Notes: generated from the sequence alone by a model not told the origin. A stretch of 64,000 nucleotides of DNA from Piscinibacter aquaticus (GCA_007994965.1 VOPW01000001.1:2418001-2482000); one strand, 5' to 3'. Numbered from the stretch's first letter, positions 10,151 through 21,144 are shown. Numbers and translations are program-made.

Positions 10151-11000
10151 ATGACCCACCCATACATCACGTTGATCACCGCCGACGAAGTGCTCGCGCT
10201 GCGCTCGGGCTCCACTCCGGCAATCGTCGTCGACTGCGGTTTCGACCTCGTCGACACCGAGGCCGGCGAGCGGGCCTGGCGCGAACAGCACATCGCGGGC
10301 TCGTTCTACCTGCACCTCGACCACGATCTCTCCGGCGCGAAGAACGGCCGCAACGGCCGCCACCCGCTGCCCGAGCGCAGCGCCTTCGCGGTCACGCTGG
10401 GCCGGCTGGGCGTCACGCCGGCCACGCAGGTGATCGCGCTCGATCGGCAAGGCGGGCCCTATGCGTCGCGGCTGTGGTGGATGCTGCGCTGGATGGGCCA
10501 CGAGGCCGTGGCCGTGCTCGATGGCGGCTTCGATGCGGCGTGCCGCCGGCGGCCCCATCGACGCGCAGGAGCCGGTGGCGAGAGCCGCGCCGCCCTACCC
10601 CGAACGCGCTCCGCTCGCCACCACCACCAGCGCCGACGCGCTGCTGGCGCAGCTGGGCCGCGTGCGGCTCATCGATGCGCGCGCCGGCGAACGTTTCCGT
10701 GGCGAGGTCGAGCCGCTCGACAAGGCGGCCGGCCACATTCCCGGCGCCGCGAACCGCTTCTTCAAGGACAACCTCGGCGCCGATGGCCGCTTCAAGCCGG
10801 CGGTGCAGCTGCGCGCCGAGTTCGAGGCGCTGCTCGGCCGCGAGCCCGCCTCGCAGGCCGTGCACCAGTGCGGCTCGGGCGTGACGGCCTGCCACAACCT
10901 GCTGGCGATGGAGCATGCGGGCCTCACGGGCTCACGGCTGTACGCGGGCTCGTGGAGCGAGTGGTCGGCCGACCCTTCGCGGCCGATCGCCCGGGGTTAG
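10151..11000 (+). CDS. Thiosulfate/3-mercaptopyruvate sulfurtransferase (two rhodanese domains)
   Basis: About 283 aa, two rhodanese domains. The first (residues 1-135, ADEVLALRSG... GGPYASRLWWMLRWMGHEAV) is catalytically inert. The second carries the active-site cysteine in HQCGSGVTACHN, in the CGSGVTA form of the SseA/TST group. A two-base loss near 10538 breaks the frame; restoring CCTGG gives GGFDAWRAAGGPI. It transfers sulfane sulfur from thiosulfate or mercaptopyruvate to cyanide or thiol acceptors. It could serve sulfur handling in a phototroph, but nothing nearby proves that. Confidence 0.88.
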
Positions 11001-11081
11001 GGCTGTCGGTTGACCGCGGTCAAGCGCGGTCCTACGCTGTCGGCCGACACTGTCCGCATACGACAACGAAAGGAGCCCGCC

Positions 11082-11515
11082 ATGTTCAAGCGAATCCTCG
11101 TGCCGACCGATGGCTCGGACATCACCGGCAAGGCGGTCGAGACCGCGATTGCGCTGGCCAGGTCGGTCGGCGCGCAGCTCTATGCGATCAGCGTGAAGGA
11201 GCCCTTCCCTACAGCGCGATCTCCGAGATGCAGCCCACGCCGCCGCAGGAATTCTTCGACGCGCAGGAGCGCATCGCCGCCAAGCGGCTGTCACTGGTCA
11301 GCGAAGCGGCCAAGGCCGCCGGCGTGGGCTGCCAGGCGCACAGCGTCGAGGCGCTGCACCCCTGGGAGGCCATCATCGACCATGCCAAGCGCATGGAGTG
11401 CGATCTGGTCGTGATGGCCTCGCACGGCCGCCGCGGCGTCACCGCGCTGCTCCTGGGCAGCGAGACGCAGAAGGTGCTGACGCACTCCACCGTGCCAGTG
11501 CTGGTCGTTCGCTGA
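11082..11515 (+). CDS. Universal stress protein, UspA family
   Basis: 144-aa single Usp domain. It opens with FKRILVPTDGSDITGKAV and ends with the ATP-binding pattern MASHGRRGVTALLLGSETQK followed by STVPVLVVR, the G-2x-G-9x-G-S/T loop. One C is missing near 11209, where PFP should continue as YSAISEMQP. An AAGGAG ribosome site lies 10 bases before ATG 11082. Nucleotide-binding stress proteins of this type are commonly made on growth arrest, low oxygen or energy limitation. Confidence 0.9.
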
Positions 11516-11528
11516 CACGCGGTGTGCG

Positions 11529-11593
11529 CGGCGCCGGGCCGCCCCAAGCCGCGCGGCGCCCCGGGGGCAGGAGCGCAGCGACTGGGGGGGCTC
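11529..11593. repeat. Intergenic GC-rich repeat, copy 1
   Basis: Reading the minus strand, the block has GAGCCCCCCC, AGTCGCTGCGCTCCTGCCCC and, after GGGGCGCCGCGC, TTGGGGCGGCCCGGCGCC. The same two outer blocks recur in direct orientation at 26787-26881. This copy lies between the convergent 3' ends of uspA and the dienelactone hydrolase gene, and copy 2 also lies between convergent 3' ends, so a terminator or REP-like role is likely. Confidence 0.7.
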
Positions 11594-11595
11594 GG

Positions 11596-12460
11596 TCAGG
11601 CCACGCCGTGCTGCTTCAGCCAGGCCACGGCACGCTTCCAGCCGTCTTCCGCCTGTTCCTTCCGATAGCTCGGCCGGTAGTCGGCGTGGAAGGCATGCGG
11701 TGTGTCGGGATACAGCACCAGTTCCGACTTCGCATTGCCCGCCGCCTTCAGCGCGGCCATCATCTTCTCGACGGTGTCGTTCGGGATGCCGCTGTCCGCC
11801 GCCCCATACAACGCCAGCACCGCGGCCTTGATCTGCGGCGCGACGTCGAGCGCGGTCTTGTCGCCGGGGAAGTAGCTGCGCGCCACCGGGCCATACCAGG
11901 GCACGGCCGCCTTCACCGCCGGGTTGTGCGCCGCATACATCCAGGTGGTGCGGCCGCCCCAGCAGAAGCCGGTGACGCCGAGCTTCGAGGTATCGCCGCC
12001 GTTGGCCCTGGCCCAGGCCACCGCGGCATCGAGGTCGCCCATCACCTGCGCGTCGGGCACCTTGGCGATCACCTCCGAGATCAGCTTGGCCACCTCGCCG
12101 TACGACTGCGCGTCACCCTGGCGCACGAACAGCTCCGGCGCGATCGCGAGATAGCCGAGCTTGGCAAAGCGCCGCGCCACGTCGGCGATGTGCTCGTGCA
12201 CGCCGAAGATCTCCGAGATCACCAGGATCACCGGCAGGTTGGTCCGGCCGGCCGGGCTGCGCGCGGTAGGCGGGCATCCTGAAGTCGCCGACCGGAATCA
12301 TCACTTCGTCGACCGTCAGGCCCTGGCTGTCGGTCTTGATGGTCTGTGCGGTCACCGGCAGCACGGCGGCCGCGAAGCCGCTGCCCACCGCGGCCTGGAC
12401 AAAGCCGCGGCGCGAGAAGTCGCGCGAGGGCGCCAGACTGTCGAGTTCCTGCTCAAGCAT
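11596..12460 (-). CDS. Dienelactone hydrolase-family protein, Tat-exported, frame-broken
   Basis: 288-aa alpha/beta hydrolase. The N-terminus carries a twin-arginine signal (FSRRGFVQAAVGSGFAAAVL), so the enzyme is predicted to act in the periplasm. The catalytic set looks complete: GFCWGG (nucleophile Cys in the DLH elbow), GAADSGIP (Asp region) and TPHAFHADY (His). Conserved ISEIFGVHEHI and DDL-type helices are present. The frame breaks near 12255; a CCTGG repair gives AQPLAGRTNLPVILVISEIF. The natural substrate is unknown; DLH hydrolyses cyclic lactones in chloroaromatic breakdown. Confidence 0.87.
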
Positions 12461-12534
12461 CGCGTACCTCCGAGGGTGTGGGACGGAAAGCGCCGCATTC
12501 TAGGAAGGCCGGGGAATCCCGCCACAATGGTCGG

Positions 12535-14066
12535 ATGACGAAGCCCGCGCCGAGCCCGATCGACAACGACCCCCGCTGGCCCGGCCAGCTCGCCGCCATC
12601 GACATGGGCTCGAACAGCTTCCGGCTCGAGATCGCGCAGGTGTCGCACGGCCGCTACCGGCGCGTCGATTACCTGAAGGAAACCGTGCGACTGGGCGCCG
12701 GGCTCGACGCCAACGGACTGCTCACCGAGGAAGCCGCCGAACGCGGCCTCGCCTGCCTGGCCCGCTTCGCGCAGCGCCTGAAGGGCTTCGCACCGGCGCA
12801 GGTGCGCGCGGTGGCCACGCAGACCCTGCGCGAGGCGCGCAACCGCGACGCCTTCCTGGCCCGCGCGCAGACCGTGCTGGGCCAGCCGATCGAGGTGATC
12901 TCGGGCCGCGAGGAGGCGCGCCTGATCTATGCCGGCGTGGCGCGGCTGCAGCCCTCGGCCGCACCCCGGCTGGTGATCGACATCGGCGGGCGATCGACCG
13001 AGATGATCCTCGGCCAGGGCCGCAAGCCCCTGAAGGCCGAGAGCTTCGGCGTCGGCAGCGTGAGCCTTTCGCTGCGCTACTTCGCCGACGGCCGCCTCAC
13101 GGCCGACGCCTTCCGCGCCGCGCAGATCGCCGCCGGCGCCGAACTGGAGGAAGCGCTCGAACCCTTCGCGCCGGCGCACTGGCGCGAGGCGCTCGGCTCC
13201 TCGGGCACCGTGGGCGCCGTGTCGCAGCTGCTGGCCGCCAGCGGCGTCACCGACGGATGCATCACGCCGCAGGGTCTGCGCTGGCTGATCGATCGCTGCA
13301 TCGCCGCCGGCCGCGTCGAGCGGCTCGATCTGCCCGGGCTGAAGGAAGACCGCCGCGCGGTGATCGCCGGCGGCATCGCGATCCTCTACACGCTCGCGGC
13401 GCACTTCGGCATCGAGGCGCTCCAGCCGGCGCGCGGCGCGCTGCGCCAGGGCGTGATCTTCGACCTCGACGAGCGGCTGCATGCCACCGCACTGCCGCAG
13501 GACGGCCATGATCTGCGCGACGCCACCGTGCGCGAGCTGCAGCGCCGCTTCATGGTCGACGTGCAGCAGGCCAGTGGCGCGTCTCGCGCATCGCCGAGGT
13601 GCTGTACGCGCAGGTGCAGCCGCGCGCCGGCCGCGAGGCCCGGCGCGAACTGCTGTGGGCCTGCGCGCTGCACGAGATGGGCATGATGGTGTCGCACCAC
13701 GATCACCACCGGCACAGCGCCTACCTGCTGGCGCACGTGGACGCGCCGGGCTTCTCGCAGAGCCAGCAGCGCCGCGTCGGCGAGCTGGTGCTGGCCCAGC
13801 GCGGCGGGCTGCGCAAGGTGGAGACCAGCCCGGCGCAGGAGACCTTCGCCCGGCAGGTGCTCTGCCTGCGCCTGGGCGTCATCAAGTGCCATGCGCGCGG
13901 CGAGGTGCGCGACGACGCGCTGCGCCTGGTGCGCGACGGCTCGCAGGCGCTCGTCGGCTTCAGCGAGCACTGGGCCGCCACCCATCCGCGCACGCTCTAC
14001 CTGCTGCAGGAAGAAGTGCAGGCCTGGGCGCGCGGTGGCGTGCTGAAACTCTCGCTCGGCGCCTGA
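12535..14066 (+). CDS. ppx: Exopolyphosphatase / guanosine pentaphosphatase (Ppx/GppA)
   Basis: About 510 aa. The ASKHA-fold phosphatase motifs are clear: AAIDMGSNSFRLEIAQ, VISGREEARLIYAGV, LVIDIGGRSTEMILG and GSSGTVGA. A C-terminal HD-like region (ELLWACALHEMGMMVSHHDH) follows. It hydrolyses polyphosphate or pppGpp. A frame break near 13575 is repaired by a CCAGG (VQQARWRVSRIAEVLY). Its counterpart kinase ppk1 and sixA lie just downstream on the other strand, so polyphosphate metabolism is clustered here. Confidence 0.92.
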
Positions 14067-14067
14067 C

Positions 14068-14446
14068 ATGGCCAAGGCCGCTGGCCCGCTGGTGGTCGAC
14101 AGCATCACCGAAGCGATCGGCCATGGTGCCGGCCGCATCGCCGTCAGCGGCTCACGGCGGCATCAGCGCGGCGCGCTTCGCCCTGCAGGCGAAGGTGAAG
14201 CTGGCGGTCTTCAACGACGCCGGGGTCGGCCGCGACGGCGCCGGCATCGCCGGGCTGGATCTGCTGCAACGGGCCGGCATCGCGGCCTGCACGGTCTCGC
14301 ACGACAGCGCACGCATCGGCGAAGCGCGCTCGACGCTGCACGACGGCGTGATTTCGCATGCCAACGCCGCGGCCGCCGCCCTCGGCGCGAAAGCGGGCCA
14401 GCCGGTGAAGGACTGGCTCGGCCAGCTGCCCGAAGGCGCGGGCTAG
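14068..14446 (+). CDS. Conserved hypothetical protein, about 126 aa
   Basis: The family was not recognised. It starts one base after the ppx stop (MAKAAGPLVVDSITEAIGHG), so it is probably co-translated. After a frame break near 14152 (a CCTGG repair gives SGSPGGISAARFALQAKVKL) it runs AVFNDAGVGRDGAGIAGLDL, then LLQRAGIAACTVSHDSARIG, and ends QLPEGAG. The Gly-rich and alternating hydrophobic pattern suggests a small Rossmann-like alpha/beta fold. No signal peptide. The last codons overlap the sixA stop on the opposite strand (CTAG). Confidence 0.65.
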
Positions 14447-14901
14447 AGCGCGTCGGGCCCCATGACCGCGTGCAGCACCACCGGGGCGCTGCCTTCGCGG
14501 TCGCGGCTGCGCAGCCACCGTGCCGCCCCCTTCTTCACCGCCCAGGGCTGCGGCTGGCCGGTCAGCAGCAAGGCCGCCACCGGGCCGAGCGTCGGCTGGT
14601 GGCCGACGATCAGCACCGGTTCGCTCGATTCCGGCCAGCGTGCTGCCGCCAGCACCGCCTCGGCGGCAGCATCGGGCGCGATCTCGTCGACGGTGCGGAA
14701 CTTGCGCCCCAGCGCCTTGGCCGTCTGCTGGCAGCGCAGTGCCGGGCTGACCAGCACGCGCGTCGAATGCGCAATGCGATGGTTGAGCCAGTCGGCCATG
14801 CGCGCGGCTTGGCGCTCGCCCTTGGCGGTGAGCATGCGCTCGAGATCGGGCAGGCCCTCGCGCTCGACGGCCTCGGCATGGCGCCACAGGATCAGGTCCA
14901 T
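14443..14901 (-). CDS. sixA: Phosphohistidine phosphatase SixA (histidine phosphatase superfamily)
   Basis: 152-aa compact histidine phosphatase. The catalytic RHA motif is LILWRHAEAVE at the N-terminus, and the second histidine is in VLIVGHQPTLGP. SixA-type proteins dephosphorylate the HPt domain of phosphorelays such as ArcB. The gene is intact, lies 16 bases downstream of ppk1 on the same strand, and converges with the small protein gene after ppx. The target phosphorelay is not in the window. Confidence 0.88.
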   Translation of the reverse strand: MDLILWRHAEAVEREGLPDLERMLTAKGERQAARMADWLNHRIAHSTRVLVSPALRCQQTAKALGRKFRTVDEIAPDAAAEAVLAAARWPESSEPVLIVGHQPTLGPVAALLLTGQPQPWAVKKGAARWLRSRDREGSAPVVLHAVMGPDAL

Positions 14902-14917
14902 CCCGATCGCCCGTCGC

Positions 14918-17017
14918 TCAGCCGCCGTACAGGGCCATCAGTGCCTGCTGCGCACTGATGCCGTCGCTGCCGATGCGCTCGTAGCGCCCGTCGGGCTGCT
15001 GCTGCCGGGCGTCGCGGCCGTCGTGCAGGTAGGGCACCGTGCACTCGTCGACCACACGCTGGCGCAGCGCCGCATCGCGCACCGGCCACGCCACCTCGAT
15101 GCGGCGGAACATGTTGCGGCCCATCCAGTCGGCGCTGCTCAGGTAGAGCACCTCGTCGTCGTCCCCGGCCCCCCAGCGGAAGTAGAGGATGCGGCTGTGC
15201 TCGAGGAAGCGCCCCACCACCGAGCGCACCCGGATGTTGTGGGTGGCCCCGGGCAAGCCAGGCGGCAGCATGCAGGCACCGCGCACGATCAGGTCGATGC
15301 GCGCGCCGGCCTGCGAGGCACGCATCAGCTTGTCGATCAGCGCCGGGTCGGTCAGCGCATTCACCTTGGCGACGATGCGCGCCGGCCGCCCCGCCCGCGC
15401 CGCCTCGGCCACGCGGTCGATCAGCTGGCCGGTGCGGCGGTGCAGCGTGAACGGCGCCTGCAGCAGCGCGCGCATCGGCTTGGTGCGGCCCAGGCTGGCG
15501 AGCTGCTGGAACACCGCATCGGCGTCCGAGGTCAGGTCGGCATCGGCGGTGAGGTAGCCCAGGTCGGTGTACAGCCGCGCGGTCTTGGGGTTGTAGTTGC
15601 CGGTCGACAGGTGCGCGTAGCGGCGCAACGCCGAGCCTTCGCGCCGCGTCACCAGCAGCAGCTTGGCATGCGTCTTCAGCCCGACGATGCCGTAGACCAC
15701 CTGCGCGCCCACCGCCTCCAGCCGCTCGGCCCAGTTGATGTTGGCCTCCTCGTCGAAGCGAGCCTTCAGCTCGACGACCACCATCACCTCCTCGCCGCGC
15801 CGCGCCGCCTCGATCAGCGCCTCCATCAGCGGCGATTCGCTGCCGGTGCGGTAGATGGTCTGCTTGATCGCCAGCACGTCCGGGTCGGCCACCGCCTCGC
15901 GCAGGAACTGCACCACCGGCTCGAACGATTCGAACGGATGGTGCAGCAGCACGTCGCCCTCGCGCAGCCGCGCGAAGATCGAGCGATCACGCGGCAGGCG
16001 CTGCTCGGGCCAGGCCGGCTCGTAAGGTGCAAAGCGCAGGGCCGGGGCGTCGGCCTGGTCGATCAGCTGGTTCAGCCTCACCGGGTTGACCGGCCCGTTG
16101 ACCTTGTACAGCGCCGCCTCGGGCAGCGCGAACTGCTGCAGCAGGAACTCGGAGAGTTCGTCCGGGCAGCTGGCCACCACCTCGAGCCGGATCGCCTGGC
16201 CGAAGTGGCGCGTGGTCAATCCGGTGCGCAGGGCCCGGCGCAGGTTCTGCACGTCGTCTTCGTCGACCTCGAGGTCGGAGTCGCGCGTGACGCGGAACTG
16301 CGAGAAGGCCTCCACCTCCCGCCCGGGGAAGAGCTCGTCGAGGTGCGCGCGGATCACGCTGGTCAGCAGCACGAAGGCCTGCTGCCCGGGTGCGACCTCG
16401 TCGGGCAGCCGGATCACCCGCGGCAGCACACGCGGCACCTTGACGATCGCGATGCCGTTGGCGCGGCCGAAGGCATCGCGGCCGCCGAGGCGCACGATGA
16501 AGTTCAGCGACTTGTTGGCCACCTGCGGGAAAGGGTGCGAAGGATCCAGCCCCACCGGCACCAGCAGCGGCCGCACCTCGCGGTGGAAGAAGCGGTCCAC
16601 CCACTCGCGCTGCGCAGCGTCGCGGTCGGCGTGGTTGAGGATCAGGATGCCCTCGCGCTGCAGGCGCGGCATCACCTCGTCGTTGAAGGCGGCGTACTGG
16701 TCGTCGATCAGCCGGTGCGCCTCGGCGGCCACCGCCTCCAGCTCGCGCCGCGAGGCCGCGGCATCGCCACCCCGCGCCGCTTCGAGAAAGTCGGCAAAGC
16801 GCACCTCGAAGAACTCATCCATGTTCGACGAGACGATGCACACGTAGCGCAGCCGCTCGAGCAGCGGCACGTCCTCGCGCCGGGCCTGCGCGAGCACGCG
16901 GCGGTTGAAGGCGAGGATGGCGCGCTCGCGCGACAGCAACGCAGGCAGCGGCATCGCCGGCGCCGGCTCGCTGCCCGGTGTCGCGTCGTCGGCTGACGCA
17001 GGAGCCCGATCGTTCAT
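14918..17017 (-). CDS. ppk1: Polyphosphate kinase 1
   Basis: Intact 699-aa PPK1, full family length. It reversibly polymerises the ATP gamma-phosphate into polyphosphate. Visible are the N-terminal helical domain (LSRERAILAFNRRVLAQARR), the catalytic histidine in VGLKTHAKLLLVTRR, HLSTGNYNPKTARLYTDLGY and the second HKD-like block ending LYFRWGAGDDDEV. With ppx/gppA on the other strand, this gives a synthesis/degradation pair. The C-terminus is followed closely by sixA. Confidence 0.95.
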   Translation of the reverse strand: MNDRAPASADDATPGSEPAPAMPLPALLSRERAILAFNRRVLAQARREDVPLLERLRYVCIVSSNMDEFFEVRFADFLEAARGGDAAASRRELEAVAAEAHRLIDDQYAAFNDEVMPRLQREGILILNHADRDAAQREWVDRFFHREVRPLLVPVGLDPSHPFPQVANKSLNFIVRLGGRDAFGRANGIAIVKVPRVLPRVIRLPDEVAPGQQAFVLLTSVIRAHLDELFPGREVEAFSQFRVTRDSDLEVDEDDVQNLRRALRTGLTTRHFGQAIRLEVVASCPDELSEFLLQQFALPEAALYKVNGPVNPVRLNQLIDQADAPALRFAPYEPAWPEQRLPRDRSIFARLREGDVLLHHPFESFEPVVQFLREAVADPDVLAIKQTIYRTGSESPLMEALIEAARRGEEVMVVVELKARFDEEANINWAERLEAVGAQVVYGIVGLKTHAKLLLVTRREGSALRRYAHLSTGNYNPKTARLYTDLGYLTADADLTSDADAVFQQLASLGRTKPMRALLQAPFTLHRRTGQLIDRVAEAARAGRPARIVAKVNALTDPALIDKLMRASQAGARIDLIVRGACMLPPGLPGATHNIRVRSVVGRFLEHSRILYFRWGAGDDDEVLYLSSADWMGRNMFRRIEVAWPVRDAALRQRVVDECTVPYLHDGRDARQQQPDGRYERIGSDGISAQQALMALYGG

Positions 17018-17075
17018 CCGGGCAGTCTATGAAGGAATTGCGACAGTCGTGTGACGCTGCTCACCGGGGCGGCGT

Positions 17076-19819
17076 TCAGTGCGCCTCGGTCCCAGTTCGG
17101 CCCCACGCCCACCTCGGCCAGCAGCGGCACCTTCATCTGCGGCGCCACCGAGGCCATCACGCGCGGCACCGCCTCGCGCGCCCAGGCGACCTCGGCTTCG
17201 GGCACCTCGAACACCAGTTCGTCGTGCACCTGCATGATCATCTTCGTGCCGCGCTGTTCGCGGTCGAGCAGCGCCTGCACCTCGATCATCGCCAGCTTGA
17301 TCAGGTCGGCCGCCGAGCCCTGCATCGGCGCATTGATCGCCCGGCGTTCGGCGCCGCTGCGTCGCGGGCCGTTGCCGCCGTTGATGTCGGGCAGGTAGAC
17401 GCGCCGGCCGAACATGGTCTCCACATAGCCTTTGGCCTTGGCCGACGCCTTGGTCTCGTCCATGTAGCGCTTCACGCCGGCAAAGCGCTGGAAGTAGCGC
17501 TCGATGTAGGTGGTGGCGGCGGCGCGCTCGATGCCGAGGTTCTGCGCCGCCGAAGGCACCCATGCCGTAGATCAGGCCGAAGTTGATGGTCTTGGCGTAG
17601 CGGCGCTGCTCGCTCGTCACCTGCTCGGGCGGGATGCCGAACACCTCGCTGGCGGTGGCGCGGTGCACGTCCATGCCCTCGGCGAAGGCCTTCAGCAGGC
17701 CCGGATCCTCGCTGATGTGGGCCATGATGCGCAGCTCGATCTGCGAATAGTCGGCCGACAGGATCGCGCAGCCCGGCGGCGCGACGAAGGCCTCGCGCAC
17801 TCGGCGGCCTTCCGGCGTGCGGATCGGGATGTTCTGCAGGTTCGGGTCGTTGCTCGACAGCCGGCCGGTCACCGCCACCGCCTGCGCATAGTTGGTGTGC
17901 ACGCGGCCGGTGGCGGGGTTGACCATCAGCGGCAGCTTGTCGGTGTAGGTGCCCTTGAGCTTGGCCGGCTGCGGTGCTCCAGCAGCTTGGCCGGCAGCGG
18001 GTAGTCGGCGGCCAGCTCGGCGAGCACCTCCTCGTCGGTGGACGGCGTGCCGGTGGCGGTCTTCTTCTTCACCGGCAGGCCGAGCTTGCCGAACAGGATC
18101 TCGCCGATCTGCTTGGGGCTGCCGAGGTTGAAGGGCTGCCCGGCGATCTCGTGCGCCCCGCGCTCCAGCGCCATCAGCCGCTCGGCCAGCTCCTGGCTCT
18201 GCCGCGCCAGCACGGCCGAGTCGATCAGCACGCCGTGGCGCTCGATGCGGCCGAGCACCGCCACGCTGGGCATCTCGATCTTCTCGTAGACGAACAGCGG
18301 GCCGGCCTGCGCCTGCAGCTGCGGCCACAGCGTCTGGTGCACGTGCAGCGTCATGTCGCTGTCTTCGCACGAATACTGGCGGCGCGGGTCACGTCGACCT
18401 GCGCGAACGGAATCTGGTGCGCGCCCTTGCCGCAGACGTCCTCGTAGCTCAGGCCGGTGCGGCCGAGGTGCCGCAGCGCCGTGCTCTCCAGGCTGTGCGG
18501 CTTGTGGGCTTCGAGCACGTAGCTCTGCAGCAGCGTGTCGTGCGCATAGCCGCGGATCGTGATGCCGGCATTGGCAAACACGTGCGTGTCGTACTTGATG
18601 TTCTGCCCGAGCTTGGCGTGGCGTTCGCTCTCCAGCCAGGGCTTCAGCGCCGCCAGCACCTCGTCGGCGTCGAGCTGCGCCGGCGCGCCGGCATAGTCAT
18701 GGCGCAGCGGGATGTAGGCCGCCTCGCCCACCGCCACCGACAACGAGATGCCGACGATGCGCGCCACCATGCCGTCGAGCGAATCGGTCTCGGTGTCGAT
18801 CGCCGTCAGCGGCGCGGCCTCGATGCGAGCGATCCAGCGCTGCAGCGCCTCACGCGTCAGCACGGTCTCGTAGCGCTTGTCGATGCCGGCCGCTGCCACC
18901 GGCGCCGCGGCGGCCGCTTCGCCCTCGGCCGCAGGCGCTGGCGCCCCGCCCTGCCCCCTCGAGATCACGCTTCCAGGTCTTGAAGCCGAAGCGGCCGTAG
19001 AAGTCGAGCAGCCCCTCGCGGTCGACCGGCCTGAGCGCCAGCGCGTCGAGCGCCGGAAAGCCGGCGATGTCGGCGGCGAGGTCGCAATCGGTCACCACCG
19101 TCACCAGCCTGCGCCCGGTGGGCAGCCAGTCGAGCGCCTTGCGCAGGTTCTCGCCGGCCACGCCCTTGATCGAGCCGGCCGCGGCGATCACGCCGTCCAG
19201 CGAGCCGTATTCGGCGATCCATTTCGCGGCGGTCTTCGGGCCGACCTTCTCGACGCCGGGCACGTTGTCGACCGCATCGCCCATCAGCGTGAGGTAGTCG
19301 ACGATGCGCTCGGGCGGCACGCCGAACTTGGCCTGCACTGCTGCCACGTCGAGCTTCTCGTTGCTCATCGTGTTGATCAGCGTGACGCGCTCGTTGACGA
19401 GTTGCGCCAGATCCTTGTCGCCGGTGGAGATGATCACCTCGTGACCCGTCTGCGCGGCGATGCGCGCCAGCGTGCCGATCGCATCGTCGGCCTCGATGCC
19501 GGGCACCATCAGCACCGGCCAGCCGAGCAGCTTCACCACCTCGTGGATCGGCTCGATCTGCTTCGATGTCTTCCGGCATCGGCGCGCGCTGAGCCTTGTA
19601 CTGCGGATACCACTCGTTGCGAAAGGTGTCGCCTTTGGCGTCGAACACGCAGGCGGCGTGCTCGGGGTTCACGTCCTGGATGGCGCGCTTGAGCATGGCC
19701 ACCATGCCGTGGATGGCGCCGGTCGGGAAGCCGTCGGGGCTGCGCAGGTCGGGCAGCGCGTGGTAGGCGCGATACAGGTAGCTCGAGCCGTCCACCAGCA
19801 GCAGGGTCTTGGTCGTCAT
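17076..19819 (-). CDS. polA: DNA polymerase I, broken by six apparent indels
   Basis: All three PolI regions are present: the 5' nuclease ([51 protein letters not shown]), the 3'-5' exonuclease-like domain ([12 protein letters not shown]) and the polymerase palm ([35 protein letters not shown]). Frame breaks are near 19567, 18960, 18378, 17970, 17556 and 17086. Four of them become normal when CCWGG is restored, including the C-terminus, which then ends NWDQAH as in E. coli and stops at 17076. Repaired length is about 915 aa. Loss of polA would be very damaging, so these are best read as sequencing errors. Confidence 0.95.
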
Positions 19820-19859
19820 GGCGGGATTGTGGAGCATGGGTGCCGCCTAGAATGCGCGC

Positions 19860-20174
19860 ATGAATGCCCGCTCCGCGCTCCTGGCCCTTGCCCTCTGTGC
19901 CTCATCGGGCCTGGCCCTGGCGCAGGCTGCAGCCGCCCCCGCTCCGGCACCCACTGAACCGCGCGTCGAGCGCATCGTGCACGAGGACGAAGGCAGCCGC
20001 ATCGAGGAACTGCGCGTGCGCGGCGCCACGCAGCGCATCAGCGTGCAGCCCAAGGTGGGCACGGCCAAGGGCTACGAGATCCTCGTCGGCGACGGCTCGC
20101 GCGATCTCGGCGAAGGCGTCAACACCTCGCGCGGCGCCGCCGGCAAGCGCGTCTGGAACGTGCTGAGCTTCTGA
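19860..20174 (+). CDS. DUF2782-type periplasmic protein
   Basis: 104 aa with a clear signal peptide (ARSALLALALCASSGLALAQ) and a small mature domain with EELRVRGATQRISVQPKVG and the Gly/Asp-rich GYEILVGDG. The pattern and the position between polA and thrB match the DUF2782 family of proteobacteria. The function of the family is unknown. It is divergent from polA, with a 40-base intergenic region holding the start signals for both. Confidence 0.72.
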   Translation: MNARSALLALALCASSGLALAQAAAAPAPAPTEPRVERIVHEDEGSRIEELRVRGATQRISVQPKVGTAKGYEILVGDGSRDLGEGVNTSRGAAGKRVWNVLSF

Positions 20175-20181
20175 TCGGCGC

Positions 20182-21144
20182 ATGGCGGTCTACACCGAGG
20201 TCTCCTTCGACGACGCCGCCGAACTCTTCGCACGGCTCGACACCGGCGCGCTGAGCACGCTGCAGCCGATCGCCAGCGGCATCGAGAACACCAACTATTT
20301 CGCCGACACCGCCGGCGGGCGCTACGTGCTGACGCTGTTCGAGCGGCTCACGCACGAGCAGCTGCCCTTCTACCTGCAGCTGATGAAGCACCCGCCGAGC
20401 ACGGCATTCCGGTGCCGCGCCCGCATGCCGACGGCACGGGCGCCATCCTGCACACGCTGGCCGGCAAGCCGGCCGCGGTGGTCGACCGCCTGCGTGGCCG
20501 GCACCACCTCGCGCCCGATGCACTGCACTGCGCGATGGTCGGCGAGATGCTCGCGCGCATGCACCCGCCGCCGCGGATTTCCCGCTCGTGCAGCCCAACC
20601 TGCGCGGTCTGGCCTGGTGGGCCGAGACGGTGCCGGTGATCGAGCCTTCGTCACCGCCGAACAGGCCGCGCTGCTGAACGACGAGCTCGCCTTCCAGCAG
20701 CACCGCCGCGTCGCCTGCATATCGGGAGCTGCCGCGCGGCGCGATCCACGCCGACCTGTTCCGCGACAACGTGATGTTCGAGCAGTGCGACGACGGCACC
20801 GATCGCCTCGGCGGCTTCTTCGACTTCTATTTCGCCGGCGTCGATGCGCTGCTGTTCGACATCGGCGTGTGCCTGAACGACTGGTGCATCGACCGCCAGC
20901 GGCCGCCCGCCGAAGACCGCGCCGCGGCCTTCGTGCTGGCCTACGACGCGGTGCGCCCGCTGTCCGGCGCCGAGCTGCGCAGCCTGCCGGCACTGATGCG
21001 CGCGGCGGCGCTGCGCTTCTGGATCTCGCGGCTGTGGATCTTCACCTGCCGCGCGAGGCCACGCTGCTCAAGCCGCACGACCCGACGCATTTCGAACGCG
21101 CTGCGCGCGCGCCGCGAAGCCCCTGGCACTACACCCGACCATGA
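20182..21144 (+). CDS. thrB: Homoserine kinase (APH-like ThrB), frame-broken
   Basis: Phosphorylates homoserine in threonine synthesis; this is the aminoglycoside-phosphotransferase-like type found in many proteobacteria. Recognisable blocks are IASGIENTNYFADTAGGRYV, LTLFERLTHEQLPFYLQLMK, HTLAGKPAAVVDRLRG, the catalytic loop IHADLFRDNVMFEQ and the metal-binding GVDALLFDIGVCLNDWCID. Five breaks (near 20391, 20572, 20655, 20715 and 21040) interrupt it; two have the same change from CCTGGCC to CCCGCC. Repaired length is about 322 aa. The stop overlaps the next ATG. Confidence 0.9.
   Translation: MAVYTEVSFDDAAELFARLDTGALSTLQPIASGIENTNYFADTAGGRYVLTLFERLTHEQLPFYLQLMKHPPSTAFRCRARMPTARAPSCTRWPASRPRWSTACVAGTTSRPMHCTARWSARCSRACTRRRGFPARAAQPARSGLVGRDGAGDRAFVTAEQAALLNDELAFQQHRRVACISGAAARRDPRRPVPRQRDVRAVRRRHRSPRRLLRLLFRRRRCAAVRHRRVPERLVHRPPAAARRRPRRGLRAGLRRGAPAVRRRAAQPAGTDARGGAALLDLAAVDLHLPREATLLKPHDPTHFERAARAPRSPWHYTRP

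Noticed and set aside
17076..19819. polA and other frame-broken genes as pseudogenes
   Set aside because: Conservation on both sides of every break is complete, essential genes are hit as often as others, and many breaks share one sequence context, which fits sequencing error and not decay.
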